A DNA stretch of 64,000 nt. Origin: an uncultured Planctomycetales bacterium. GTDB lineage: Bacteria > Planctomycetota > Planctomycetia > Isosphaerales > Isosphaeraceae. The position numbers and the translations under genes are program-made. How positions within the stretch are numbered: position 1 is the stretch's first letter; every line of letters begins with the position of its first letter. This document shows positions 25,989 to 35,241 of this stretch, in pieces. The stretch covers positions 1-64,000 of the forward strand of contig CAIYJE010000112.1 of the NCBI GenBank assembly GCA_903926465.1. The letters are read 5' to 3'. A model generated the notes under the pieces. The model was given only the letters and a program-made list of their open reading frames with translations, made no database searches and was not told where the DNA came from.

Positions 25989-28355
25989 TTAGAGATTCTC
26001 AAACGGCGTGTTGAGGATTGGGAATTGGGTCCAGTCTTTGAAATCAAAGTGCCACCATTCGACCTCGTTCACGGTAAACCCTTCGGCTTCCATGGCGTGG
26101 CGCAGCAGGTCTCTGTGCCAGCGCTGAAGTGAGGTGCCGCCTGGGTAGTTGGGTCGTGAGCGGGGCGAGAACTCGTCATAGCCGCCAGCCATCTCAACCG
26201 GCAGGCCGGTCTTGCGATCGTACAGGGTCAGGTCCACGGCGCAGCCGCGGTTGTGGCGAGAGCCTTTCTCTGGGTCGGCCACAAAGGCGTGGAACTCGGT
26301 GGGGGTTGCCAGTCTGAACAGCTTGGTGATGGCCCAGGGGCGGTAGGCGTCGTGGACCAGCAAGCCGTACCCGCTGGCTTCCAGCGAGGTTTGCACACGC
26401 TTCAGGGCCTGCGCGGCTGGTTCTTGAAGCAAGGCGCGGGCGGCAGGGTAAACGGCCACACCCAGGAAGTTGTTGGTGGTGGCGTAGCGGATCTCCAGCT
26501 TGATGCTGGGGTCCAACGTGGCCAGGTCTACGAGCTTGGGGGCCAGAAATTTGCCGGTTTCGGCTGGGGGAACGGCTTTGCCGGCTTCGGCGCGGGCCTC
26601 CTCAATATTCTGGGCCGGCGTGATCCGGAAGGTCCGCCCGTCTTCGCCATCAAGCGGGCGGCGTGGGAACACCACCTCGGCCGCCCGCACGCTTTGGGCC
26701 TTTCCAGAACCATCCAGCTCAAACACAACGGCCTGGTTGTCATACATGCCGAAGTCTGGGAACCGGAACACGCCGGGCGAAACTTCGATGAGCGGATACT
26801 GAAAGAACCACTCGATCTGGGCGTGAAGAATTCCGTTCTTCTCAAAAATGTACAGAATATTATGGTCCCAGCCGTATTCACCAATCAGCCCCTTCCAGCG
26901 CTCGGGGGCGGGTGCGGGAACAGGCGGTTCGATCCTTGTGAACGCGCGTGGCCCAATTTTCAGTGCTCCGTCCGTGAACTCCAGGGTGGGACCGAAGCCG
27001 GTGATCGGGTCATCAACGGCCAGGCGGTCACCGGCGGCTCGGACCTCAAGCAGAATGCCCTGACGGCCAGAGATCAGGAACAGGCGGGCGTTGCGTTCGA
27101 CCAGTTCCACGGTCTCTGGACCGTTGGCGTACAGGCCGGCCATCCGTTTTGCCTGCGAGGGGTTGACCGGGGTTGTGGTTTCGGCGTGTGGGGTGCTGTC
27201 CAGGGTGCCGGCTTTGGCAGCGCGCATCAGACGCAAGGCTTCCTCGGCAATCCGTCGGGCGGTGCCGTTGGCGCAGTCTTTGGTCACGATGACGGCGGCC
27301 CCAAGTTTTTCCTCGGGCAGCGCCTGGAGATCGGTGGCAAATCCGTACACGGCCCCCGAGTGGCCGACTCGCCTGGTGCCGCCGAACTCATCAACCATGA
27401 AGCCGAGCCCGAACCCGTTCTTGGCGTCTGGGGCCGCGAACTGGGGCTGCCACATTGCGTCCAGGGTTTCTGGCTTGAGCACACGTTGCTGAGATCTCTG
27501 ACCGGCCGCAAAGAGCATGGCGAGAAATTTGCCCAGGTCGATGGGTGTGGCATAAAGGTCGCCCGCTGGAATCATTCCAAGCGCAAACGAAGGAGCCTCA
27601 AACGGGGCGCCGTCGGCCGACCACATCACACCTTTGGCTGAGGCTGCAAGCATGGCCGCGGTGGGGATGAAGCCAGAATCGGTCATACCAATCGGTCCCA
27701 GAACCGTTTGTTTCAGGCATTCGGCGAACGGCTTGCGTTGGACGGTCTCTACCAAGCGACCAACCACGGCCAGGCCGGCGTTCGAGTACTTGGTTCGTGT
27801 GGTCGGTGCGTGGACCAGGGGGATGCCGTTGAGGCTCTTGACCGTTTCCGCGAGTGAGGGGCCGTTGAGGTCGAAGTAATGTCCGGCCGGTGGTTCGCGC
27901 ACCAGGCCGGATCGGTGGCTCATCAACTGCCGCAAGGTGATCGGCTTATCGTGGGGGTTCGCGGGCTGGAAGTCGGGGAGGTACTGGGAGACAGGGGCAT
28001 CCAGGTTCAGCAGCCCTTGCTCAACCAGTTGCATGGCGGCCATGTCTGTGAACAGCTTGGAGACCGAGCCGACCCGGCCGGTGGTAAGTGCGGTGGCGGG
28101 CGCTTGGGTTCTGGGGTCTGCCACGCCAAAGCCCTGGGCCCAGACGGTTTCCTGGTCATCGACCAGCACAATGAGCACGGCCGGCAGTTGTTGTTGCGTC
28201 CGCTGGTTTTCAATGAATGTTCCCAGGCGCTCGGCTACGGCCGTGTATTGGGTGGCGGGCCCAACCGCCGGCGGCGCCTGGGCGTTGAGCCTGGCCCAAG
28301 GAACCAGTGTCTGGATGGCAAGCAGCAAACCAATGCGGAACGCGTGCGGATTCAT
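25989..28355 (-). CDS. Beta-lactamase-fold serine hydrolase fused to VanX-type D,D-dipeptidase
   Basis: An exported two-domain protein of 788 residues with a signal peptide (ARLNAQA cleavage region). Residues about 35-370 are a class C beta-lactamase/penicillin-binding family domain with SVSK (Ser97, Lys100), YSN (190-192) and HSG (332-334). Residues about 400-580 are a linker domain like those that follow such hydrolases. Residues about 600-788 are a D-Ala-D-Ala dipeptidase of the VanX/peptidase M15D type. SRHNRGCAVD supplies His701 and Asp708, and EWWHF supplies catalytic Glu766 and Zn ligand His769. These spacings match the VanX metal site (H-x6-D, E-x2-H). Both modules act on D-Ala peptides, so a role in peptidoglycan fragment turnover is likely. 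No van regulatory genes are nearby, so vancomycin resistance is not implied. Confidence 0.88.
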   Translation of the reverse strand: MNPHAFRIGLLLAIQTLVPWARLNAQAPPAVGPATQYTAVAERLGTFIENQRTQQQLPAVLIVLVDDQETVWAQGFGVADPRTQAPATALTTGRVGSVSKLFTDMAAMQLVEQGLLNLDAPVSQYLPDFQPANPHDKPITLRQLMSHRSGLVREPPAGHYFDLNGPSLAETVKSLNGIPLVHAPTTRTKYSNAGLAVVGRLVETVQRKPFAECLKQTVLGPIGMTDSGFIPTAAMLAASAKGVMWSADGAPFEAPSFALGMIPAGDLYATPIDLGKFLAMLFAAGQRSQQRVLKPETLDAMWQPQFAAPDAKNGFGLGFMVDEFGGTRRVGHSGAVYGFATDLQALPEEKLGAAVIVTKDCANGTARRIAEEALRLMRAAKAGTLDSTPHAETTTPVNPSQAKRMAGLYANGPETVELVERNARLFLISGRQGILLEVRAAGDRLAVDDPITGFGPTLEFTDGALKIGPRAFTRIEPPVPAPAPERWKGLIGEYGWDHNILYIFEKNGILHAQIEWFFQYPLIEVSPGVFRFPDFGMYDNQAVVFELDGSGKAQSVRAAEVVFPRRPLDGEDGRTFRITPAQNIEEARAEAGKAVPPAETGKFLAPKLVDLATLDPSIKLEIRYATTNNFLGVAVYPAARALLQEPAAQALKRVQTSLEASGYGLLVHDAYRPWAITKLFRLATPTEFHAFVADPEKGSRHNRGCAVDLTLYDRKTGLPVEMAGGYDEFSPRSRPNYPGGTSLQRWHRDLLRHAMEAEGFTVNEVEWWHFDFKDWTQFPILNTPFENL

Positions 28356-28529
28356 GGATGCCTCGGCAGTTCGGATTTCAGGCCCCAGCAGAGATCAGGT
28401 TACCCGGCCGATCATGGGCTGAACAGCAAGCTGGAAACGGTACGTGCGAGGGGTGAACGGGCAACGCTCCTGTGCGGCGAGCGCTGAGCGGGTAAGAGTT
28501 TTGTCTTGCGGTCATTCCTGCCACGAGGA

Positions 28530-28574
28530 AAAAAAGCAGCCGGCGCAACTTCGTGTGGAAGTTGCACCGGCTGC
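28530..28574 (-). terminator. Rho-independent terminator of ppdK
   Basis: GCAGCCGGCGCAACTTC pairs with GAAGTTGCACCGGCTGC with one mismatch around GTGTG. On the minus strand the stem is followed by a run of T (the A-run at 28529-28535). It lies about 57 bases beyond the ppdK stop. Confidence 0.88.
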
Positions 28575-28630
28575 TTGGGTTCAGGAAGGTTGGAAAGAGT
28601 CCAGCCTGTCAAGAAAGAACGACTGCGGCC

Positions 28631-31306
28631 TTACTTATCGCGGGTCACGCCCTTGCCGTCGGCCAGGGCGGCCTGTGCGGCGGCAAGCCGGGCAACAGGT
28701 ACGCGGAAGGGGGAGCAAGAAACGTAGTCCATGCCAATCTGGTGGCAGAACACCACCGAGTCAGGATCGCCACCGTGCTCACCGCAGATGCCGACCTTGA
28801 GGTGTTCGTTGTGCTTGGCCTTGCGAGCGGCCCGTCCCTTCTGAACACCCATCTGAATCAACTGGCCCACACCATCCACGTCAATCGACTGGAAGGGATC
28901 GACGGCCAGAATTTTCTCGCGGATGTAGGAGTTCATGAATGACTTGATGTCGTCACGGCTGAAGCCGAACGTCAACTGGGTCAGGTCATTGGTGCCGAAA
29001 GAGAAGAACTGGGCTTCTTCGGCGATCTTGTCGGCGGTCAGGGCGGCCCGAGGAATTTCGATCATGGTACCGATCTGGTACTCGACCTTGACCCCGGCGT
29101 GCTTCATAACTTCCTCAGCCACGGCGATGGCCCGTTTCTTGAGGATCACGAGTTCTTCGACCATGCCGACGAGCGGAATCATGATCTCTGGCAGCACGCT
29201 CTTGCCGCGCTTCTTGACTTCGCAGGCGGCTGCGATGATGGCCCGAACCTGCATGTCGCCGATTTCCGGGTAGACGATGGGCAGGCGGCAGCCGCGGAAG
29301 CCGAGCATGGGGTTGAACTCATGGAGCTGTTCGACCCGGTGCTTGACCTTGTCCAGAGGCACGCCGAGCTGCTTGGCGACTTCGGCTTGCCCTTCTTCGT
29401 CGTGGGGCAGGAACTCGTGCAGCGGTGGGTCCAGCAGGCGGATGGTCACGGGCAGGCCGTCCATCGCCTCGAAGATGCCGATGAAGTCATCACGCTGGTA
29501 GGGCTCGAGCGCGTCGAGTGCCTTCTTGCGGCCGGCCTCGTCGTCGGCCAGGATCATCTTACGCATGTCGATGATGCGCTGTTCGCCGAAGAACATGTGC
29601 TCGGTGCGGCAGAGGCCAATGCCCTCTGCGCCGAATTCACGGGCACGGCGGGCGTCTTCGGGGGCGTCGGCGTTGGTGCGAACTTTGAGGGTCCGCAGCT
29701 TGTCGGCCCAGCCCATCAGGGTGGCGAAGTGGCCTGAGATTGAGGGGGCGATGGTTTCGACATGGCCCACCATCACGTCACCGGTCGAGCCGTTGATGGT
29801 GAGGAAGTCGCCTTCCTTCAGAATCTGGCCAGACAGGTTGACGGTACCGGCCTTCTCGTTGATTTGCATGGCTTCGCAACCGACCACGCAGGGCTTGCCC
29901 CAGCCGCGTGCCACCACGGCCGCGTGGCTGGCCTTGCCGCCGGTGGAGGTCAGAATGCCCTTGGCCAGGTGCATGCCGGCCACGTCTTCAGGGCTGGTTT
30001 CCTTGCGGACCAGCATGATTGGCTCATGAGGGTGGCTTTCCGCGTATTCCACGGCCCGCTCTGCGCTCAGAATGATGCGGCCCGAGGCTGCGCCTGGGCT
30101 GGCGGCAATACCCTGTGCGACGGGACGGTTCTTGCTCTTGGGGTCGAGCTGGGGCAGCAGCAGGTGGTTCAAGCTTTCAGGGCTGACCCGCAGCACGGCC
30201 GTCTTCTGGTCGATCAGGCCTTGTTCAACCATTTCCACGGCAATACGGACGGCGGCGGTACCGGTTCGCTTGCCGGTCCGGGTCTGAAGCATGTACAGCT
30301 TCCCTTCCTGGACCGTGAACTCGATATCCTGCATTTCCTTGTAGTGCTGTTCGAGCTTCTCACGGATTCCCATGAGCTGCTTGTAGACGACCGGCATCTC
30401 TTTTTCGAGCTGGTCGATATGCTCTGGGGTCCGGATACCGGCCACCACGTCTTCGCCCTGGGCGTTGATGAGGTAGTCACCGTAGAACAGGTTTTCGCCG
30501 GTGTTCGGATCTCGGGTGAAGGCCACGCCGGTACCAGAACCATTGCCGGTGTTACCGAACACCATGGCCTGAACATTGACCGCGGTGCCTTTGAGTTCGC
30601 TGATCCGTTCGATCCGGCGATATTCAACGGCCTTCTTGCCCATCCAGCTATTGAAGACAGCGTTGATGGCTGCCCACAGTTGCTGCATGGCGTCTTGGGG
30701 GAAGTCACTGCCGACGTACTTCTTGTAAACGGCCTTGTACCGCTTGACCAGCTCCTTGAGGTCATCGGCAGAGAGGTCGGTGTCAAGCTTGACACCCTTC
30801 TCATGCTTGAGGTGCGAGAGTTCGTGCTCGAAGTGTTCGTGCTCCACGCCCATGGCGGTTGAGCCGAACATGTCGATGAGGCGGCGGTAGCCGTCATAAG
30901 CGAACCGGGGATTGCCGGTCTTCTTGGCCAGGCCTTCCACCGAAGCGTCGGTCAGGCCCAGGTTCAGGATGGTGTTCATCATGCCGGGCATGGAGAGCGC
31001 GGCACCCGAGCGAACGCTGACGAGCAGGGGGTCGGTTGGGTCGCCGAACTTGGCGCCGACTTCGGCTTCAACCTTCTTGAGGGCTTCTTCCACCTGAGGG
31101 CGAGTGGCCTCGGGGAGCTTCTTGCCCTTCTCGTAATACTCAGAGCAAACTTCGGTGGTAATGGTGAAGCCGGGTGGTACCGGGATACCGATGGTGCTCA
31201 TCTCGGCGAGGTTGGCCCCCTTGCCGCCGAGCAGTTCCTTCATCTTCGAAGTGCCATCCGCATTGCCGGCGCCGAAGGAGTAAACGTATTTGGTCGATTG
31301 AGACAT
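28631..31306 (-). CDS. ppdK: Pyruvate, phosphate dikinase
   Basis: Interconverts pyruvate + ATP + Pi and PEP + AMP + PPi in the cytoplasm. It has 891 residues, typical for the family. The start at 31306 (MSQSTKYVYSFG) is chosen because conservation begins there; the frame is open for 58 codons further upstream. The ATP-grasp domain begins with GGKGANLAEM. The phosphohistidine domain has GGKASHAAVVARGWG (catalytic His in ASHAA). The C-terminal PEP-binding barrel has GICGEHGGDPDSV with the catalytic Cys region and ends SPFRVPVARLAAAQ. It is monocistronic, with a strong terminator at 28530-28574. Confidence 0.96.
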   Translation of the reverse strand: MSQSTKYVYSFGAGNADGTSKMKELLGGKGANLAEMSTIGIPVPPGFTITTEVCSEYYEKGKKLPEATRPQVEEALKKVEAEVGAKFGDPTDPLLVSVRSGAALSMPGMMNTILNLGLTDASVEGLAKKTGNPRFAYDGYRRLIDMFGSTAMGVEHEHFEHELSHLKHEKGVKLDTDLSADDLKELVKRYKAVYKKYVGSDFPQDAMQQLWAAINAVFNSWMGKKAVEYRRIERISELKGTAVNVQAMVFGNTGNGSGTGVAFTRDPNTGENLFYGDYLINAQGEDVVAGIRTPEHIDQLEKEMPVVYKQLMGIREKLEQHYKEMQDIEFTVQEGKLYMLQTRTGKRTGTAAVRIAVEMVEQGLIDQKTAVLRVSPESLNHLLLPQLDPKSKNRPVAQGIAASPGAASGRIILSAERAVEYAESHPHEPIMLVRKETSPEDVAGMHLAKGILTSTGGKASHAAVVARGWGKPCVVGCEAMQINEKAGTVNLSGQILKEGDFLTINGSTGDVMVGHVETIAPSISGHFATLMGWADKLRTLKVRTNADAPEDARRAREFGAEGIGLCRTEHMFFGEQRIIDMRKMILADDEAGRKKALDALEPYQRDDFIGIFEAMDGLPVTIRLLDPPLHEFLPHDEEGQAEVAKQLGVPLDKVKHRVEQLHEFNPMLGFRGCRLPIVYPEIGDMQVRAIIAAACEVKKRGKSVLPEIMIPLVGMVEELVILKKRAIAVAEEVMKHAGVKVEYQIGTMIEIPRAALTADKIAEEAQFFSFGTNDLTQLTFGFSRDDIKSFMNSYIREKILAVDPFQSIDVDGVGQLIQMGVQKGRAARKAKHNEHLKVGICGEHGGDPDSVVFCHQIGMDYVSCSPFRVPVARLAAAQAALADGKGVTRDK

Positions 31307-31657
31307 GGAAAGTGTGCCTGCAAACAGAACGGTCGTGGTCGGGCCAACCCCACCAAAAGAGGCCAGGTCCGGACGCACATGGATGGGCTTGAGCCCTTGG
31401 GAATCCCTGAATGTAAGTTGGTGGCCAGCAAGCGTCAAGGGCGTTGCCCCGCCCAGCCCGTGCCTTGTGATCAAAAACAATGGCGATCACAGACCTCCCA
31501 GGTTGACATTTTGGTCAGGAGCGTTTCCTTTTATCGGATTTCCAGGTGCCAAAATCATGGACCAAGGCAAACCCCACCGGGTCCATTTCGTCCATGTTTT
31601 TCCATAAAAACCGCAAAATTCAGGTACAGGCCAGACCACGAAGGGAAACGATAATCC
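31307..31657. other. Divergent intergenic region upstream of ppdK
   Basis: About 350 bases between the leftward ppdK and a rightward hypothetical gene. It must carry both promoters. I see no tRNA, riboswitch-like fold or repeat that I can support. Confidence 0.45.
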
Positions 31658-32248
31658 ATGGAGCCACATCCCGTTGCCGCCTGCTTGACCACCTTCGAGC
31701 ACTTGCTGGCATTGCCGTGCGATTCCACCTGGCCAGTTGAATTCTGTACGCCTGTCCCTCCAAACTTCGATGCGTTACGCGTTGTTGATGTGCTCCGCGA
31801 GGCGCAGGTGCTTGATATCCGATGCGAATGCATCAGGATGACCGTTGGCATATTACTGGAGATGAGAACGGCCATCGATCTTGTGGGCTATGACGCTGCT
31901 TTGATCGTAGCGCGAGGCGTCCGCTTATGTAGCTGGGAAATCGGAGATCGCCAGGGAGATCATGGACCTCTTGAGGCGATCCATGGCGCAACCTGGTGGA
32001 TCGGTGGCTCTGAACTCGTCTCGCTCACTACGTCCCGGAGCAAATTCGAGTTCACCCTTGCCTGTTCCACGTCGGCCTGGTTGCGGATTCGCGCGGACAG
32101 GTTTGATTTTTTCCTTGCCAAAGTTCCGAACCTGCCCGAGATACCAGACTATAGTGCAGGCCCTTCCAGCCTGGTCCGCGCTTCCATTCCTGACTGGAAT
32201 AAACCCTGCATTCCTCTGGTGTACTCGCGGCTTGGTCCAGGCACATAA
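31658..32248 (+). CDS. Hypothetical protein, 196 residues
   Basis: I do not recognise a named family. The composition is protein-like, with alternating hydrophobic segments through residues 35-155, and the segment LAKVPNLPEIPDYSAGPSS near 155-173 reads as a conserved motif rather than a shadow frame. There is no signal peptide, and it has a few Cys and Trp residues (ATWWIGGSEL). An AAGGGA lies upstream of the ATG at 31658. It is followed 26 bases later by the YdeI-like gene on the same strand, with which it may be co-transcribed. No function is proposed. Confidence 0.6.
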   Translation: MEPHPVAACLTTFEHLLALPCDSTWPVEFCTPVPPNFDALRVVDVLREAQVLDIRCECIRMTVGILLEMRTAIDLVGYDAALIVARGVRLCSWEIGDRQGDHGPLEAIHGATWWIGGSELVSLTTSRSKFEFTLACSTSAWLRIRADRFDFFLAKVPNLPEIPDYSAGPSSLVRASIPDWNKPCIPLVYSRLGPGT

Positions 32249-32273
32249 CGCGGTCATTTTGTTTTGATGGCGG

Positions 32274-32867
32274 TTGTCGTCGAAACCCAGGTCTAGAAAC
32301 GACCCGTGTTCGATTCATGTCCAGGGGCGAGAAGTTTTGGACGCCAAGTTGACGGGTAAGAAAGACGGGTGTGCCTGCGAGCCCGCCCGCCTGGAAGTGC
32401 GCCGGCAGCCTGAAACGATCTTGCCCGGCCAGCCCTGGACGATGATCGTCTTGCCGGTGGAGACGATCACGCTTTTTCAGTCGAAGGCCAGGGTCAGCGT
32501 GCGGGTGCTGATCGGGGGTGAAGTGTTCGCAACCTCGATCTTCCCCACAGGTGATGGGCAGCACCAGGTGATGTTCAACAAGGCCATGCAAAAGGCCGCC
32601 GCCAAGATCGGCTGGCAGCCCGGCGACGAGCTTGTGTTCGCAATTGAGGAAGATGATGCCCCGCGGCATGAAGCGTCCATGCCAGGTGAGCTGGAATCGG
32701 CCCTGGATGCCAATGGTCAGGCGAAATCGCTCTTTGAAAAACTGGCCCCTTCGCACCGCAAGGAATTCGTCAGGTATGTCAGTGACGCGAAGCAGGCAGC
32801 CACACGCCAGCGCCGGGCAAGCCGCAGTGTTGAAATGATCCTGCAGGGCGGCAAGCCAGATTTTTGA
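32274..32867 (+). CDS. DUF1905/YdeI-OmpD-associated family protein
   Basis: A cytoplasmic protein of 197 residues. Residues about 20-125 are a DUF1905 beta-barrel domain (VSVRVLIGGEVFATSIFPTG, then FNKAMQKAAAKIGWQPGDEL). Residues about 135-195 are a YdeI/OmpD-associated helical domain (FEKLAPSHRKEFVRYVSDAK, then TRQRRASRSVEMI). The reading frame opens with TTG at 32274; no ATG precedes the conserved part, so the exact start is uncertain. YdeI-type proteins are linked by name to bacteriocin protection or stress in enterobacteria, but the biochemical function is unknown. Confidence 0.82.
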   Translation: MSSKPRSRNDPCSIHVQGREVLDAKLTGKKDGCACEPARLEVRRQPETILPGQPWTMIVLPVETITLFQSKARVSVRVLIGGEVFATSIFPTGDGQHQVMFNKAMQKAAAKIGWQPGDELVFAIEEDDAPRHEASMPGELESALDANGQAKSLFEKLAPSHRKEFVRYVSDAKQAATRQRRASRSVEMILQGGKPDF

Positions 32868-32892
32868 GGCTCGCAATTGAATCTTGACGGAA

Positions 32893-32939
32893 ATAACGGC
32901 AAAATAACGGCAGTAGTTGTTGCCGATAAACTGCCGTTA
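32893..32939. promoter_or_regulatory. Candidate operator: repeated TAACGGCA motif upstream of fic
   Basis: ATAACGGCA occurs twice in tandem (about 32893-32901 and 32904-32912). TAACGGCAG (32905-32913) has a perfect inverted partner CTGCCGTTA (32931-32939). The array ends 13 bases before the fic start codon. It could be the binding site of a winged-helix autoregulator, such as the C-terminal domain of the Fic protein itself; this is inference. Confidence 0.35.
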
Positions 32940-32952
32940 AATTGCCGACAAG

Positions 32953-34038
32953 ATGCCATTCAACCCGCGATACCAGATTACGACACAGCTTGCCGGTTGC
33001 CTGATGCGCATCGAGGCGGCCAGACAGGCGGTTTTTCATCTGCCGATCACCCCCGCCGTTCTGGCCAGTCTGCGCGAAACAGCAAGGCTTTGCACAACAT
33101 ATTATTCCACGATGATCGAGGGCAATCTACTGACTCAGCAAGAGGTGGGTCAGGTGGTTACCAGAAATGAGCATTTCCCTGGTAGAGAGCGTGACGAGAA
33201 AGAGATTCTTGGATATTACGCAGCGTTGGCGTACGTGGAACAGTTGGCTGCGATGGGTGGTCGATTGACTTTGATCCAGGTTAAAACGATTCACGCTCTG
33301 GTGATGTCGGATGGGAAGAAGAAAAAGCCCAAGGCGACGCCATTTCGAGGCGGGCAGAACGTGATCCGTGATAGCCGTAGTCGTGCCATTGTGTATATGC
33401 CGCCCGAAGCTACAGATGTACCAACTCTGATAAACGAACTGGTCGAGTGGGTGAATCAATCAATGCGGGACCAGGTGCCGTGTCCGATCGTTGCCGGGTT
33501 CGCGCATTATCAGTTCGCGACGATTCATCCTTATTTCGATGGAAATGGACGGACGTCGCGGCTGCTGACGACATTGATCCTGCACCTGGGCGGGTATGAC
33601 TTGAAAGGGCTATATTCACTGGAGGAATACTATGCCCGCAATCTCGGCGCGTATTACCAGGCGTTGACCGTCGGGCCGTCGCACAATTACTACCTGGGTC
33701 GAGAATCGGCCGATCTGACGGGATGGCTCGATTATTTTTGCCAGGGGATGGCCGAGAGTTTTGAAAGCGTTCGTAAGCAGGCAGAAGTGGCGGCCGGGCA
33801 GGGAGTTGATGATCAGTCAGAGAGGCTCCGTCGGCTTGACCCGCGTCAGCGAAAGGCACTCGAACTCTTCAGAGCAAGTAGTAAGATCACCAGCCGTGAT
33901 CTGGAATTACTTTTCGGGATCTCCCAGCGCATGGCCCGAGTGCTGCTTGCAAGCTGGGTGGCCGATGGCTTCATTGAGATTGTGGATACCGCAAAGAAAA
34001 GCCGAAAATATGAGCTATCCCCACAATTTCGATCTTGA
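32953..34038 (+). CDS. Fic family AMPylase-like protein
   Basis: Fic enzymes usually transfer AMP from ATP to target proteins. This one has 361 residues. The active-site motif HPYFDGNGR (192-200) is intact, with catalytic His192 and Asp196. An N-terminal inhibitory helix motif STMIEGN (52-58, S/T-x3-E-G/N) is present, marking a class II, autoinhibited Fic. The C-terminal 80 residues (from about 275) resemble a winged-helix DNA-binding domain (ITSRDLELLFGISQRMARVL). No obvious antitoxin gene precedes it, which agrees with built-in inhibition. It converges with the leftward acylation operon, whose last gene ends at 34156. Confidence 0.9.
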   Translation: MPFNPRYQITTQLAGCLMRIEAARQAVFHLPITPAVLASLRETARLCTTYYSTMIEGNLLTQQEVGQVVTRNEHFPGRERDEKEILGYYAALAYVEQLAAMGGRLTLIQVKTIHALVMSDGKKKKPKATPFRGGQNVIRDSRSRAIVYMPPEATDVPTLINELVEWVNQSMRDQVPCPIVAGFAHYQFATIHPYFDGNGRTSRLLTTLILHLGGYDLKGLYSLEEYYARNLGAYYQALTVGPSHNYYLGRESADLTGWLDYFCQGMAESFESVRKQAEVAAGQGVDDQSERLRRLDPRQRKALELFRASSKITSRDLELLFGISQRMARVLLASWVADGFIEIVDTAKKSRKYELSPQFRS

Positions 34039-34155
34039 GCCATCCACGTCGTTCTGCGCTATGCATCGCTCCGTAACTCGTGGAGTCTTTGGGCCAGTAG
34101 CTTCGCAACGGTAAGATGTCTGCGTATGTTAAACTCCAGCTCGCCCGTTCGACGG

Positions 34156-35238
34156 TTATTGCCCAATCGTAGGTATCACTTTCGATGCGAGATGGGTGCG
34201 CAGACGATTGGCAAGTTGGGTGCTGAACTCGAAACGGCCTGCGTCGTTCATGTGGAAATAGTCGGAGAACATTTCGTCGGGTATGGCATCAACGAATTTC
34301 CAGATCGGCAGTACGGTCCCGTCAACCTCCGTCGCGAGAGTCTGTTCCAGGAAGTTGCGGGCAACCGTGGGGATTTTGTTGCGAATCTCGGATTGCTCGG
34401 GCATCAAGACGATGACGACTTCCGATCCGCGTTTTTGCAGTTCCTGGATGATGTTACGCAATGCATCGCCCTGAGACTGTTGGTGGAGAGCGTAGGAGTT
34501 GGCATCGAACCACCCGTAACCTTGAAGATTATCAAGTTGGTAACGGAGAAAATCGGGCCGCGCGTATACGGGGAAACCATGGCGTTCGGGGGCTTCCCAG
34601 GGACCACGATCAGCCGGGATGATGTCGAGCCTGATGCGGAGGGCGAAGAGAAAGGTCCGGATCGCATGGTTGATCGATGTTCGGTTCTTGCAAATCCACG
34701 CGTGCCAGAAAAGGCGGCTCCGGAATTCGTGCACATTCCGTAATCGTATGGCTTCAAGCAGTGATAATGAGCTGGGGGGAGCCTTCGACGGGTGACCGAC
34801 GAGCCAAGCGGCATGTATGCAAAGCAGAGTGAGTTGGGGGCGGATGTTGTAGCGGAATAGAGGATCGGCCAGTGAGCGAAAACGGTCCATGCTGCCACCA
34901 GCACCGCAGAGTCCGACAACGCGATTGCCATAGAAACTCTCAGGGTCGGCGAGAAGCCTTGGTTCAATGCCTTCGCCCGCTGTTGACATGCCAAGGTAAA
35001 GGAGGAAAGGAAGATCTTCGCCCGTGGAACTATAAGTTGCCTGAGCGAGACCTTTTACCTTCGCTTCCGCGATCTCGATCTGCTGCCAGTACATAGGTAT
35101 TTGAACGGGAACGAGCCAAGCAGGAGAGGGGCCTGTCGTCATCAGCAGCAATTGATTGACCGCGCACGCCAGCAGTACCACCGGGATCCCGACGGCGGTC
35201 AGACCACGATAGCGACGAAAATCAACGAATGAGGACAC
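34156..35238 (-). CDS. SGNH/DltD-like membrane-anchored acyl-transfer protein
   Basis: Last gene of the acylation operon, 360 residues. It has an N-terminal signal-anchor helix (about 13-34), then an SGNH-type domain. The nucleophile block is LGMSTAGEG with Ser85, a Gly-block GLCGAGGS follows, and the final block is DYFHMNDAGR with Asp326 and His329. It starts with GTG three bases after the stop of the microprotein gene. In Dlt systems the equivalent DltD sits on the outer face of the membrane and moves the acyl group from the DltX carrier to the polymer. In alginate/cellulose systems related proteins (AlgX, AlgJ, WssE-type) play comparable roles. The final acceptor here is unknown. Confidence 0.82.
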   Translation of the reverse strand: MSSFVDFRRYRGLTAVGIPVVLLACAVNQLLLMTTGPSPAWLVPVQIPMYWQQIEIAEAKVKGLAQATYSSTGEDLPFLLYLGMSTAGEGIEPRLLADPESFYGNRVVGLCGAGGSMDRFRSLADPLFRYNIRPQLTLLCIHAAWLVGHPSKAPPSSLSLLEAIRLRNVHEFRSRLFWHAWICKNRTSINHAIRTFLFALRIRLDIIPADRGPWEAPERHGFPVYARPDFLRYQLDNLQGYGWFDANSYALHQQSQGDALRNIIQELQKRGSEVVIVLMPEQSEIRNKIPTVARNFLEQTLATEVDGTVLPIWKFVDAIPDEMFSDYFHMNDAGRFEFSTQLANRLRTHLASKVIPTIGQ

Positions 35239-35241
35239 GTT

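Noticed and set aside
25989-28355. Vancomycin resistance gene
   Set aside because: The VanX-type domain is fused to a serine hydrolase and no vanH, vanA-type ligase or vanRS genes are nearby; a cell-wall turnover role is more likely.
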